Positions 23,601-36,106 of a DNA stretch of 64,000 bases are shown here, piece after piece. Positions within the stretch are counted from its first letter, which is position 1, and each line of letters starts with the position of its first letter. The notes under the pieces are model-generated. The model ran no database searches, was not told where the DNA came from, and saw nothing but the letters and a program-made list of their open reading frames with translations. Source of the stretch: Rhypophila decipiens (lineage: Eukaryota > Ascomycota > Sordariomycetes > Sordariales > Naviculisporaceae); contig MU858113.1 in assembly GCA_033297075.1 (NCBI GenBank), positions 1 through 64,000 on the forward strand. The letters are read 5' to 3'. The translations under genes and the position numbers were made by a program.

Positions 23601-24284
23601 AGCAATGGGGGCTAGTGTAAGAAGAGTAAAAAATATGCATTGGAGTATGTCTCTAAAGGGAAAGTCATAGGTAACGGTGCCGCGACACGATCTCGTGGAT
23701 CAAGGTCCAATATACCTGATAACTAGTCGTGGTTCTAAGAAGTAGCTGTCGTCCGGTTTGTTCGAGGAGTTGTCGGTCTGTGCAATCCTGAGTGTGATCA
23801 AATGTTCCCTGGCCCTTTTCAGGTGACAGTGATGCGTCTGACCCATTCCGGTCTTGAAAGTCTCGCTTAGCCTAACTCTGACAGCTGGCGCTACGGGCAA
23901 CGTATCAGTTTTATGATGGTTGACGGATAGGTCGTTAACCGACCCTTCATATACTGTTCTACCTTTGATACATGTCTTAGAGAAAAACCACTGTAGAGAA
24001 AGCCATGTTCAGATCATAATAGATGTATAGTCTGAGGATGATGACTCTAGAGCAGTGATTGAAGCTGGGCTTCGCAGTTTGGGTTAAGCGTATACATGAG
24101 TATATATCTAGCCTAAACTTCGACAAGGTATCAATTATACATAACTCCAGAACCCCAATTCCAAGACTTCGTTCCCCCTCCTTGGTCACTGTGAACCGTG
24201 TTAATAACCTGAATCTTCTCCTATATCCTTCCAGATTCCATGGATTACATCCAAGCAGCGAGCGCGATACAGTCGACCTGGCGT
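20669..24284. other. gene-poor region with one dispersed repeat
   Basis: No supported gene over 3.6 kb. Frames are broken by stops on both strands. It contains the inverted copy of the dispersed repeat (23244-23318) and a short GGAT tetranucleotide run at 23309-23327. The last 250 bases are the 3' region of the transporter gene. Confidence 0.5.
23244..23318 (-). repeat. dispersed repeat, inverted copy of 33036-33108
   Basis: About 75 bp of the minus strand match the plus strand near 33036-33108 at most positions, including CACTGAGCCGAGCACGCC, TTTCGG and TGTGCATGTCATCTTTT, and then GTTTGGTTCAGTGG. In both, one frame reads LSRARLSxxCMSSF, and both follow an ATATATA stretch. Coordinates of the ends are approximate. 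Confidence 0.8.
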
Positions 24285-25964
24285 CTACTCGTCGGAGTTG
24301 ATATCGATGACAGTCTCCTTCCACTTGCGGGCTGGGACCTTGCGCTTGAACATGATATCGATCTCGCGATACGACCTGCCCTTCATCTCAGGAAGATAAA
24401 AGTAAGCAACGACGAAGCAGACAAAGCCGGTAGCGCCCCAGACGTAGCCGCAGCGGCCGCCCAGGTTGACGCCCTATTTTGAACCATATTAGCAGATGTT
24501 TCCTGTCAGGATGAACCAGGGGTAGGCACATACCGTTGTGTTGAGCATATAAGTAGCGAGGAAGATGCAGGGAATGTTGACCACGTAGTAAGCACCACGG
24601 CCGATACCAGTGGTAAGAGGTCGCAGACGAATGGCCGAGGTCTCGCCAATGATGACCCACGATGCGGGCGCGGGTCCAAGAGTAAACCCAACCGAGACGA
24701 TCAAACCCAGCGAGGCCATAGCCAGCGAGGAGGCATTGCTCGCCGGAACGGAACCGGCGACACCGAGGGCGACGAGGAAGCACACGTTGATGAACGAGCC
24801 CCACACGTAGATGGTGCGGCGACCGAGGTAGGTGGTCAAAATCCAGGAGAGCATGACAAAGACGGTCTGCAGAGCTGAGGTGATGAGGCCGAGAGCAAAA
24901 GCAAGCTGCGAGTCGATACCGGCTTGGCGGAAGAAGTAAACGGCCTGGTTGGCGATCAAGTTACCGGTCAAGTTCTGAGCGGCGTAGACACCGCACACAA
25001 TCAGGGTGCGGTAGAGATCGGTGCCACGGAAGAGCTCCACCAGCGAGGGCTCCTTGTCGGTCTTCTCGAGATCGATGGTACGGCGCATCATGGCGACCGA
25101 CTCCTCGGGGTTGGTGGTCACCTTGGCGCTGCCGAGGCGGCGGACGGACTTGGCAGCTTCCTCGAGACGTCCCTTGCGGACGAGCCACCAAGGCGACTCG
25201 GGAGCCATGTAGAGCAGGACGGCCAGCGGGGTAGGGAACATCCACTGGAGGGCGATGGGAATGCGATAGGCCGAAGATTCCATTTTGCCTTCGTAGACGT
25301 AGCAGACACCGCCGACAATGATGGCGCCAATGGCCCAGAACATCTGCAACATCTGCGTGGCGGGAGCGCGGAGCTGGATGGGAACGATCTCGGAGCAATA
25401 AGCAGGCGCGTTGGCGATGAAGACACCCCAGGGAATGCCCTCGAGGAGCTGGCTGACAAACATGACGGCGAGCGAGTTGGCAAAGTAAAAGACGAAGATG
25501 AAGCAGTTGAGGACCATCAGACCGCCAATGGTAGCCCAGCGGTATCCGATCTTGCTCGTGATGGGGCCGGCGATGACAACACCGACGATGGCACCCAGAG
25601 GCCCTCCCATCTGCAGTGCAGACTGCCATGACGCCTCAATCTGCAGCTTGCCGTACTGGTCGGTGACGCCGTATTCTTTTTTGAACTGGTCCATGGCGAC
25701 GAAGGCGCCCATGAGGAAGACGCAGTACGACTCCATGATGATGGTGCAGGACATGATGAAGGCCCAGAGAGAGGCCATGGGGTACAGCCGGACCGCCTCC
25801 AGGACTCCCATCCTCAGTTCCGCATTCTCGGCATCGATGGCCCCGGCCTTGTACTCTGCCAGCTTCGCATTGGCGTCGAGATCGGCGCTGTTCTCAACGT
25901 GGGAGGGCCGCTTCTCGACCTCGGGGAGGTCGGTGCCCGTGGCTTTCACATCGGCGTTGCTCAT
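24285..25964 (-). CDS. MFS sugar transporter, alpha-glucoside permease-like
   Basis: Two exons on the minus strand, 25964-24534 and 24473-24285 (60-nt intron, GTATGT donor, ATAG acceptor), encode 539 residues. The start was placed at the ATG giving MSNADVKATG; the frame is open further upstream, but the upstream residues look like untranslated leader. Twelve membrane helices are expected. Family motifs visible: GPITSKIGYRW after helix 2, PESPWWLVRKGR at the end of helix 6 (PESPRWL in sugar porters), YLGRRTIYVWG, and PEMKGRSYREIDIMF near the end, encoded by exon 2 (PETKGRTxEEID). The overall pattern resembles fungal maltose/alpha-glucoside:H+ symporters. It sits in the plasma membrane; the exact sugar is not determinable here. 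Confidence 0.92.
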
Positions 25965-26288
25965 GTTGGCGATGTTGGCGTCAGCGCTCAGTGAACAAAC
26001 AAGAAAAAAACAGGAGCAGACGAGAACGAACTGTCGGGACCTAAGGAGAAAAAGTTGGAGAAGTTGGAAATGAAAAAAGGGTCTCACGACAGTTGTTCTT
26101 AAAGACCCGTGACATTGGTCTTACTTGCCGTATACGACCCTTTGGGACCCCTGCCAATCTGAGGGGCCAGTGCTACCTACTCCGGACCGACCGCGATCGT
26201 GATAGGCGCGGCTGTCGCAGGGTTCCAAGGTGTAGTTACACCGTCCCGCACCGGCTATAAACCGTTGGAGAAAAAGCTTGACTTGAGT

Positions 26289-26537
26289 TCACTTAACCAG
26301 CCACTCGGCTGCCCACTCGGCGTAACCCAGGCGGGACCCTCCCCATTTCTCCGGATCATCGTCGACGCGCTCCAACAGGATGGACTTGTGACTTCCCCAC
26401 CGCAGTCTGGAGCGGCTGCACGGAATATCCACATGTTTCTTCCGCCATTCCAACGCCACGGTGTCGGGGTAAAGGGTTCGCAGGTTGCGCGATGGTGCGG
26501 AGTCGATGGACGGTTTCTTGGGATCTCGTTCGCTCAT
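26289..26537 (-). CDS. small hypothetical protein, 82 residues
   Basis: An ATG-initiated ORF on the minus strand with GC-ending codon choice like the real genes around it. The protein is hydrophilic and Trp-rich (LEWRKKHVDIP, LRWGSHKSILLERVDDDPEKWGG) and has no signal peptide or membrane segment. It lies about 325 bases upstream of the sugar transporter on the same strand. No family is recognised. It overlaps a longer opposite-strand ORF that looks like a shadow. Confidence 0.4.
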   Translation of the reverse strand: MSERDPKKPSIDSAPSRNLRTLYPDTVALEWRKKHVDIPCSRSRLRWGSHKSILLERVDDDPEKWGGSRLGYAEWAAEWLVK

Positions 26538-28210
26538 GAACCACGAGATAGGAAGGATGAGGAAAAAGATAATCCGGGATGCTGCAGAGCGATTGTTACC
26601 GTGGAGATTGTTGCATTACATAGATACGACGGCAATAACCCAATAACCGGGCGTACTGAGCCGGAAAAGCGGGAACAGTCTTACATATCCACTCCCCACT
26701 CGTCTAAGATCCGGTCCCGATTTGATGTAGCACCAATCCCGAGCTTTATCGCTGATATGAGTCTAGACCCCAAAACACAGTCCGGCCGCAGCTACAAGCC
26801 GCTTGACTTCCCGTCCATACATGTCATTGATGTATTACAAACCTGTGAACCCCTCCAGGTCATGAACACAAAAACATGTCAGCAGCACCAAGAGATCATG
26901 GAGAAAAAGTGAGCAACTGGTGAAGGCGACCAGTTGATGTGGACCGCAAATCCCTCGATGGTCCTGTAGGATGACTAGGGTCTTGGCGGGGAAATCTGAC
27001 GCCAGTTTCCCCGGAATCGTTGCTGACCGCGTGATGAATCGGGTAAAAGTGCCGTCGATCTGGACTGGGGCCACTCGGGGTGTAACACTCGGGGCATGTT
27101 AATTATGTAAGCGATGGACGACCCTTCAACCCCCATCTCCCTCGAGATACAAGGACGACTTCAACACCACTGGGGCAAATTTCAAGAGTACCTGAAAACG
27201 TTTGAAAGAACTAGAAACTGATCATTGGGATCGGCCTTGGATGAATTCCTCTCGATAGCATCACCTTGACAGACTCGTGATCTTTGCCATGTCAAAACCT
27301 AGCATCGGACGCATAATTATCCGGAGACATACCACATTGCTTTGTTCCTTTTCCTTTCTTCCCTCTGTTAATTCCTCGAAATGCAGCGGCGGTCAGATGC
27401 GTGCCTGCCAATTGTCCTCACGCCTTCCCTTCATCAGAACTCTATAACCTAAGCCGCGCCAAGACATATTTGACGCCACAGAGAAACGCCACATCCACAC
27501 TCACACCACCTCATTGAAGCCAGACAACGGAATTTTACGCTGAAAAAGGGCCTTCGAAACATGAATGTGCTTCGAAACATGAATTTGAAGATTGCATTTT
27601 AAATCACTCGACTCGCTCCTTCTCAATAGTATTTCGCGCTTGTTGTGGTGATATTTTGATTTGTTTGACTTTTACCTCTGTCAGAAGAACCGAGCTCAGT
27701 CATTCAAGCATCACATTGCATTTGTCTTCCCGACGTTTATCTGCCGTGCCAAATGTTCCGTAACCACAACAAGTCTTGTTGACCAGTCTACCGTTAGCCT
27801 GATAAGTGTAGCAATGAGCATGCATATATTCACCCAGAAGAAGGACAGTTCGGTCATATAATGCTTCTGACTATACGTTCAGGTACAGTCGCAGATGCTC
27901 CCAGTCAGCATGAGAACATTAAGAAGCAGTCACAAGGCAAGGACAGAGTTGTTGACAAAGTCTGAAGTGATGAAGAGTTCAATGACGTGATATTAGTCTA
28001 CCATGAGTTCAAACCCTTCTTTCCTTTCTCCCAGATCCCGTTTCAAACCGAGGACGACACCCATAACGTCGGCGTCCTCAATCTCATTCCAGTCGGTGCC
28101 GGCGCATTGTGATCCCAGTCCGTAGGTGCCATGTTGAAGTCTGGTGCCGACACACCGTGACCCCGGTCCGCAGGTGCCAGGCTGGACTGCCCGCGGCTCG
28201 CTCTTAGCTT
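26538..28210. other. intergenic region without a supported gene
   Basis: No gene was seen. The sequence becomes AT-richer from about 27300, and ORFs are short and without domains. Confidence 0.5.
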
Positions 28211-28541
28211 TCAAAGCTTAGCTACATCCTGGGCTTGCCGCTTGCGAAAGGCGTTGACGGTATGTGCGGCGACCGTCGCATGGTACTGGCTGATATTATT
28301 AACTTCAATAAACTGTTAGCTTGGTGTCTCAAGCACCCCACGAGATAATAGAGAGTTCAATAGTGAGTGAAGAAAGCTGGAACAACTTACCGGCCTGTGG
28401 CTTCTTGATCAGCCGATACAAGACTTTCCATTTCTTTCCCGGCGGAGAAGGCTCGGGCATTCGGAAGATGCCAGCGATGCGGAGGTAGTCTGTGTGAACG
28501 CCCTTGATGATTGAGAGGTCTCTGCGCTTAATCAGATCCAT
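28211..28541 (-). CDS. small hypothetical protein, about 80 residues
   Basis: Two exons are proposed on the minus strand: 28541-28391 and 28302-28211, with a good GTAAGT donor and a GAAG acceptor that keeps the frame. The protein starts MDLIKRRDLSIIKGVHTDYL and ends NAFRKRQAQDVAKL. It is basic and soluble, with no recognised domain. A stronger-looking CAG acceptor eight bases upstream would cause an immediate stop, so the exact junction is uncertain. It could be a real small gene or the remnant of a larger one. Confidence 0.38.
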
Positions 28542-29215
28542 GATTGATCGTGTCGTTGTGAAGGGCTAACACATTTCAGGTTGTCAGTAACTTCCTCTTG
28601 GTGGCGTGGTGGAGGGTGGAGGAGGAATTACCCAAAGGTTGATTGCGAGACAATGAGTGTGTCAGGAATATTGGGATCTGGGGACAGATGCGTGAAGAAG
28701 GCTAGGCGAACGAGGTTTGCTTGATGACACCTGTGCGCAGGAGAGGATGATTGTGGTCGCAGGCGGTCCTGATCTTGGTTGGATGTTGTGAATGTGTGTC
28801 AAGGAGAAATTCAAAAGCTTCGAGAGGGCAACTGTATTTCCGGTGCACCTTCAGGGCAGAGGTGCCAGGGATGTTGGGATCACAACACCAGTGAGCAAGT
28901 CTTCCGCGGTCCCGTCCCTCAAGCAGACCAGGCGGAGGAACCTTTCTGCCCTGCGTCGGTGACGTACCCCCTCTTCAGTTCCAGGACCTTCCAAACCCCT
29001 GTCCGGAGCTCGCCCGACGGAAAATCCAGCCTGCCGTGTTGCTCGACGACCCCGGCCAGGTACCCAACGGGTAGGTACAAGGAAGGGCGCCAATACACCG
29101 CAAGGCCACCACCCAAGCTTGTCCCTGCCCAAGTACCTCCTCTCAGCAGGACAACCCAACCACGGGTCTCTACTCTGCCACAGCAACTGCGTGTAAGCCC
29201 CAGTTAAAACTGCTC
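28542..29215. other. intergenic region without a supported gene
   Basis: Overlapping ORFs on opposite strands (28779-29207 and 28851-29258) have no domains. The right end leads into repeat element copy B. Confidence 0.5.
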
Positions 29216-29525
29216 GTGCACAGACGTCCGACAGTGTGCACGGACCTTGCTCACCCAAGTATATATTGACCCTTTCCGTCCTCTCTTATCAAACTTTCTC
29301 TTCTTTTTTTCCCTATCCACAGCATGTCGTGCTTCCAGGCAGATCAAGAACAGCTTGGCGGCTGGATGGCCTCCCTTCATTGCACATCGAGGCGGAGGTA
29401 TCCAGGGACCCCCAGGGGACCGCGGTGCAATTTTTGATTTCAAACTAGACTTCACAAGTCAAACAAACAAACACTTTTTTTTCACTATGATCGTTGCCTT
29501 TGGTAGCGCCATGGAGAAGAAATGA
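29216..29525 (+). repeat. dispersed promoter-plus-box element, copy B
   Basis: GTGCAC at 29216-29221 and 29236-29241, TATATA at 29260-29265, a CT-rich leader to about 29325, an AATTTTTGATTTCA stretch, GACTTCACAAGTCA at about 29450, a T-run, then the conserved block at 29477-29525. The block here opens a very short ORF, MIVAFGSAMEKK. There is no CACGTG upstream, unlike copies A, C and D. Confidence 0.75.
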
Positions 29526-32500
29526 AGCCATCTCCAAACAATAGCATCCGGAATTGACTGCGGTTGCTCTGAAACCTGCGGTCGTGGTAGGGCCATGCAT
29601 GTTGATCTTGTCCATGGCGTTGGACCCCGGTCGCGTGGTTGTTTGGTTCTCGTGATGTTTTTGGTTGGTGTTTTGTTACGCTCCTGTTGCCTCGAAGATC
29701 CTCTCTGCCGGAGCAAACTGTTTGATTCTCACCATCCTTGATCCTCCTGACCGGTAGGTCATTCTCCGGAATCAAGTTCACGTTCTCACGCTTGATTTTC
29801 CACGTTTGCGCGTGCCAGGGATGCAGATCTTTCAGCTTCAGTTGAGCGAGGCTCTTGATCGCGCGACCAGGGAACATACCGCGTCGTCACGGCGCGACCA
29901 TTGATTGAAGCCGGGTATATTTGCTGATCACCTCTGGTCGAGCGACCTCTTGCAATTTCTTGCATTGACGGGAATCATAGATGAACCCTGGTTGCTGTTT
30001 TAAATTGACGGCGAGACAACCATCCTTCTTAGACTATCCGTGGACACGATAGTTACGAGCAAGCGCGAGGACACATACCACGATACATTCCTCTTCCCTG
30101 CCAAAGATTACAAGATACCCATCCAATCTCTATTACCAGTGACTTGGAGATTCAAACGCCGCGAAACGCGACTCTTCTCAACGGCCTCAATTCATCCACG
30201 AATCATCACAATCACCGGGTTCATTTGCGCAGAGAGGGAGAGAACCAAGTCTCACGCGAGCGGTCGTGAAGGTCCAGTCCCAGTTGCGCGCTTGCAAACG
30301 TGGGCAGTTCAAAGTCCTCTACCAACTCTGCGTTTTTTATTATTTCTCACCTAAAGGCGGTGCTAACAATTCAATCCTCACCTCCAGATATTTAGGATTC
30401 TCCTCGATTAAGCTTAATCGGTTGACACCACCACGATGATCACTTTCCGCACGCGATTCTTATTTTTGACAATACCCGAACACCCCCGGACCCTGAGAAG
30501 CCTTGCGTGTTCGCGATGGCGAAATACACCTGCCTACCTACAGTAGCTTTCAAGCCTCAAGACCCAAACCTGAAAGCCTTCGCTCAAGGGAAGGCGGGAG
30601 GTACGTACTCCTTCCCAAATAGGAAATCCGAGAGACCTTACAGCAAGTGGATTGGGTGATGGCGTTAGCCTCATCTTGGCGCATATTCCAGACCACGAGA
30701 ACAGACCCACAACCTTTGTCGAATGCATGATTAGAGGCTCGAATGCTCTGTATGGAAATAGACATCTATGGGAAAGACATATTTAGGCACGCAAAGGGGG
30801 AGACAATGAAGGCCCTCTGCCCCGGCAATTTGCAATCCACCTAACTGGGTTCAGGGATTCAAAAGCTCCTTCCCGCCTTTCCACGAATGAAAATCAATAC
30901 AAGATACGCAAAGAAAGGGTCATATTAAGCAAAGGCTATTGTACTACTGAAGGACGAAATTACAAGTGATAAACCTGGTGGTAAATGAAAGGGCGAGCAG
31001 GCGACATGGTTCTTCCGGCAACTGAAAATTTGTAACATTCATGCCAATCCTGAATGAAGAGTAACGTTATAATCTTATTGGCTCTGGTCGCGATTCTCCT
31101 CTGTCAAATGTTACTGAAGTAGAAGATTCTGTTTTTGATAAATGGAGTGTTTTCCCTTTTACCGTGATACTTGCCGGCACAAGCGGGATTATCGGCGACC
31201 GCGAGTTGGTACGCGCTTTTTCGCGACTGGTGGTGGTGGTGCATACGGTATGAGCTAGTGGTAATTACTCCGTATGGCCGTATCTCTGTATCAGTATCAG
31301 TAATGTTAGCGCTGCAAGTATCAATGGAATCAGACGACAGAAGATCGCAAAGAAGTCAGGGTGTGCAGGAACCAGGACTTCGAGGGAATGAAGAATAGTT
31401 GGACAAGAAACACTAGAGGGTCAAGGGCAGGAAGAACAAGGGAACTTTGAAAAGGACTGGAGTGGCCAAATCAAGGCGGATGCGGAAGGAAATCACGGAA
31501 AGCACAAGACGCAAAAGCAAGGAAAGATTGAAAGCAAAAAGAAAGAAAGAAACAGTGCAATATAATACCGCCAGCGCACTACTGATATCTGAAGTATCTA
31601 AAAATCCCAAACAAGGTCTTGCTCAGCCTGCCTTCTTTGTATAAGGTCTCCCCTTACAAGCTCCAAGAACCCTCCGGAATACAACACCTAATCCCTCAAA
31701 GACCCAAGATGCAATCACAACAGCTACCAGTCCATTGGTATCCCCAACAATGCAGAGCTGTCCGCCCGTACTTTGTACTCCACGAGCGGGACTCACACGA
31801 CACAGCTGAACGACCCAGGAGAAAAGCATCCTTCGTCCGCGGAGCAGGAACGAGGACGGCACAAAAGGGAAGTGGAGTATTGAAGTGGACGGCCAGAGGA
31901 ATCGCGAACTGCGGTGGCCACGGAAATAATGTTGTAGCTCGAGCCGGCGGAAAGAGTGCATCAGGCGCATGAAGTCTGTCGCAAGGGGCTCATCGCCAGG
32001 GAGATCATTCATCCCTCTCAGGGCTTTTGAAGACGCGGTCGACGCGGATATCGCCGCGCGACGAACCGGAGCGCTCAATGTTGAATTCTCAGGAGCTCGG
32101 GTTGGACTCGCTCGACTGGCGACTGGCGACGCTGCTAAGGCGCCAGATACAAATTTTCAGTCGACCGCCGTTTGGCAATGAGCCACCAATCATCAATATC
32201 TCCACTCCCGCCATGAACCTGTATTCATTTATGTATTTGCGCTCGCTCGACTTGCGGGAACTCGGAGCTCGTTTTGTTGCGTGGATGCGCTGTTCGATAA
32301 TCGGAATTTGAAAGACATGACTGTGCCATTCGCGCGGGCCGGCGACTCAGTCTTGTTGCACGTTGGAGATGATTCTGCGCAAAGCATGGTCGTTAGTCTG
32401 AGCCCAATGGGAAGAAAATGAGACGATCCGCCGTGACAGTAGGAGAGTTGGGACTTACGAGAATCAGCGCAAGGCTGAACTGCCTCCACTTCCCAAAATT

Positions 32501-32950
32501 TGCATCTGAGATGGACTGAGCCGCTAGGGTCCCAGTCATTGCCAGTTCATGATCCAGAAGACCGCCGTATGGAATGATGATCGAGTCTAACACTGGAGTA
32601 CGATCACTCGGATCCTGTCCTGATGGGTACCGACGAAGCCGCCTCTTAGGTGGCGCAAAGTTGGTCGCTGCTTTTCGATACCCAGAAGCCAAATCACTCC
32701 GGAATTTGGATTTCGGAAGGACGAACTCTGCCGCTCTTTGAGCTGGAGGTAGAATTGCGATTCACCAGTCGCTATACTCGGCTGGAGAGTGCGAACCTTT
32801 TTTTTTGCGCAAAAGAAAGAGGTTAATTTCCTGTTACGCCAGCACTGAGATTCCAAGTTCATTCACACAGGTTGTCTTCCGATCAGGTTCATTATCGTTA
32901 GACTTTTCCGGTGTGGTGCAGTAGGCGCAAAGCGGTAAGCCTTGGTGGCC
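29526..32950. other. gene-poor region
   Basis: No supported gene. Longest candidates are 29485-29877 (minus, 130 codons), partly overlapping repeat B, and 31623-32078 (minus, 151 codons); neither shows a domain, and both lack convincing structure. A purine-rich stretch lies at about 31413-31560. Confidence 0.5.
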
Positions 32951-33035
32951 ACTTGGGATCTTGCAACAGCCGTTCATCTTGCCAAAGCGCGCAACAATGA
33001 AGATCGTATCGCACATTCGTCGTCAAGGTGTGATA

Positions 33036-33108
33036 TATAATTCACTGAGCCGAGCACGCCTTTCGGTGATGTGCATGTCATCTTTTAGCCGTGTTTGGTT
33101 CAGTGGTT
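33036..33108 (+). repeat. dispersed repeat, partner of 23244-23318
   Basis: Contains CACTGAGCCGAGCACGCC, TTTCGG, TGTGCATGTCATCTTTT and TTTGGTTCAGTGG in the same order as the inverted copy about 10 kb to the left, and is preceded by GATATATA. Confidence 0.8.
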
Positions 33109-34403
33109 CTGGTCACCGCCATCTCGTGATGGCATGGGACCCTGGTGGCTGCCGAAGTAATTTCCCGAAATGTTCAGGGACCGTGGACGAGGGCAGGGGG
33201 GCATCTAGACGATGCTGGCACTGGTGTTGAGCTTTGCGAGCTCATCGACGGAAGTGTTTACCCATTCGACAGTGTTCGGGGCTTCATCAGGCGACTCGGA
33301 ATGTGTGAAGAAAGGGCCGGAACACCTCTCTGCGTGGGCCCAAACTGGTGACCTTCGCTTCGGGGTGCCTCGCGACTTGTTCTCGTCCTCAATGAGACTG
33401 CTTTAGCGAGCTGCTTTCGGAGGATGCGAATCACCTCGGCATCGCTGGTGCTTCCTATCTTTCCCATTGGGGAGGAATTCGATATCGGGACCGATTGGGA
33501 CCATCGAGTCGCGACTGATTCTTTGCGGCCCTGCCGGACTGGGCGATGCGTGGCCTCTTTCGGGAGCTCGAGTATGCCTGGTGACCTTCGCTTCGGGGTT
33601 CCTGATCTAGTCCTCGACGAGATTGGAGAGGAATTCTTTATCCGGGATTGAGAAGAGGATGCCGTCTGAGAGCCCTTGAAGAATTAGCCGAAAAGAGGGT
33701 TAAACAACACGTGAAATCGTTGAAAGGGCAGCGCTTGTGACCAGACATGCGCCGGCGAAAAGGGCACAACCATGTTATGGGGGCTGTTCATGCCGAGAAC
33801 AACCGACTTTTGGCGTCTGAGGGGATCCCACTGCCGAAATTCTTACCTTGGCGCATTCCGCACGGATGATCAAAGCTTCTCCGCGCCTCTTGTGGCCGAT
33901 CGTGCCCGCAAACAGCATCGTGGGTGGTGACATCAGGCTAGTAAAGGAGATGGAAAATATGCTGGTCTTCAAGCTGGTATTCCTCTTGTTGATCAATGCG
34001 CTTTTGAATTCCGTACGGCTGCACCAAGCCTGGCTCAAAGAAGGCGACGTGGGCAGGACGCGGACTGGGGAAGATCGCCAATGCTGAGGGTTGCCGCCTA
34101 CCAAAGGAAAGCCAAGGAACGCCGGAAGAAGGGAATTTCAACACCCAGAGCAGGACCAGCAAGTGCATGTCGCAAGGAGGCTGGCGCAATGGTATCAGCG
34201 ACCCGTCATGAGACATGAAACCAACGAGTCAAGGTTTTGCGCAGGTGTTTGGGTGTCAAACCCGCACGATGCCCTGGGCCACGGGGCTGCGGATTCCGTC
34301 GCCAGACCAAGCTCGCCGAGGCTGCGGGTGCTGAAAGGGCGGTGAGAGCTTCGGCGCATCATCGACCGGTCCTGGTGTCGGCTGGGGATGCCTCGGGATG
34401 CCC
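33109..34403. other. gene debris with a local duplication
   Basis: A GGTGACCTTCGCTTCGGGGT segment occurs at 33348-33367 and again near 33581-33600, both reading GDLRFGVP in the plus strand. ORFs between 33145 and 34345 are short and shift frame. No intact gene. Confidence 0.5.
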
Positions 34404-36090
34404 TTAGATGTTCTGGGCCGCACGCGCGCTACACTGACAGAGCCAGCGAGTACTCCCTTGGCCAGAAGAAGTACTGGGTGCAGCAACCGACCTGCTTGGT
34501 GCCCTTCTAGACCATCTGTGAGAAGTGGCCCCAGTCGTGGAAGGCTGGGGTGTCCGGCTTGGGGTTGCCGTAGTCGCTGCGGGGGTACTTGTTATTTCAC
34601 CATTGTACCAGCCACCACCCTGTCGACTTGGCACGGGAGGAGGCGCCCCCAGATTATGCCTAGAAGATGAAGCCGAGGCTGAAGACGGCTGCTGCCATCC
34701 TCCACCATCGCTACTGCTTCCACTTGCTGCTGGGGCTCCCCACCAGGCTTGGTCCGCGACGGGACTGGTCGCCTGAAAATTCGCCTGGGCCCCATTCTGC
34801 AACAGAGGACGATTGGCTCGGTATTGGCCCGTGAGAACTTTGCCGCCGCTGGGAGAGCCCCCGGCGCCTCCATCTTCTAGAGCTGCCCCGTCTCCGAGTG
34901 ACATGGCAGCGAGGTATTAAGCGATCAATACTACCCAAGCAGATGCGATATCGTAAACTACAATAATTCTCTGAACAATGGGTTTCGTCGGCGTCGTCGC
35001 GTTCCTGGTCGTGATCAGGTTTGAGCTGACTCGGCGGACTCGGAAGCTGTGGTCACGGTGTCGAGCTCCACGACGTCCTAATCCTCCCCGGCGAGAACAT
35101 CGCCACACTCTGGAGCTTCGACCGGGGACCAGTCTTTCATAGCATCGGGATGACCGGACTCCTTGTTCGCATTGCTCCATGCCTGGACGCGGTCGATTTG
35201 TGCCCTGATCAGTGTGCACTGCAACTTGGCGTACTCGACCGCATTACGGTAGCGAGCACGCTGGTAGTGCTTTCTACACACATGAACCCAGAGGTGTTCG
35301 GAGAAGACCAGAACTGGATGAAGATTAGATCAGACTCAGTCGACTTCAAGTTTTTCGACTCACTGTGCGCTCCTGAGCTAACTACCCCGAGGTAGAAGCC
35401 GTATTCCCTCTCCACCACTCATTTGGCGCCGGACACTGTACAACCCATGGAACCGGTTCGACAAGAGCCGGTGCTTGACGACAATGACTAGGGCTTCGAA
35501 ACGCGCCGAGTTTCGACAGAAGTGGGCGTCTCGAAGCCCTAGAGAGTGAGCTGTGAAGTCCCGAGCGCTCCGTGGACGGGCGTACATCATTTTGGTTCTG
35601 AGCAGCACCATACAAACTGGACCATGTAATGGCTTGACCCTTGCTGTCCTTCGACAGGCTCGGTGTCGAGACGCGCGATGGCGATTCCTCAGCTTGGTTA
35701 AGACAGATGCTTGCCGCTTCTTCGATGTCCTTTTGTCCGGCGTTGCTCAACGGGCTGAGCAGTTCAGTCTCTGCCGATGCCAAGTATTTGCCGATATGGG
35801 GCAAAGTCTGTGACGGCGTGTTCCGAATTTGTGGAACAGTCTGCTGCAGGACCGCAAGAATGGTCTGTCCTAGTCTCTCATCCCGTGGTAGGTATGGCGG
35901 CCATAATGTTTTCCAAAAGACTTGTGCGGCGGTCAATACAGTGGTGAAGATAGAAGGCGAGATCATCACCGTATGGCTTGGGAAGGTGTTGACGGAGACC
36001 GACTGGAGTCGACAAGCACCAGTCGGTCAAAGCTCTTGTCATCTTCCCAGCTTGTGACATGAACGACACCAGTTCAATACCGCCAATCAA
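34404..36090 (-). pseudogene. remnant of an unidentified multi-exon gene
   Basis: Minus-strand segments look coding but do not assemble. 36090-35878 starts MIGGIELVSFMSQAGKM and overlaps, in another frame, a 195-codon open stretch (35969-35382; VFWKTLWPPYLPRDERLGQ). The next segment begins after a TGTGTAG acceptor and reads RKHYQRARYRNAVEYAKLQ, IDRVQAWSNAN, to a stop at 35078. A Gly/Ser/Pro-rich ORF (34904-34404) follows. The RKHYQRARYRN segment resembles a motif seen in uncharacterised fungal proteins, but I cannot name the family. Frame changes and stops suggest decay; missed introns are the alternative. Confidence 0.35.
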
Positions 36091-36106
36091 CCCAACTAGT
36101 GCTGTC

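Noticed and set aside
24924..25631. 235-codon plus-strand ORF rich in Asp, Gly and Glu
   Set aside because: It lies antisense within the sugar transporter; a shadow of GC-rich third positions.
26199..26912. 237-codon plus-strand ORF
   Set aside because: It begins at a non-ATG-like position, shows no domain and overlaps a better minus-strand ORF (26289-26537) with typical codon use.
29485..29877. 130-codon minus-strand ORF
   Set aside because: It overlaps element copy B and becomes low-complexity; a coding-like middle part is too short to support a gene.
31623..32078. 151-codon minus-strand ORF
   Set aside because: No recognisable domain, no signal peptide and no splicing context; could not be separated from chance.
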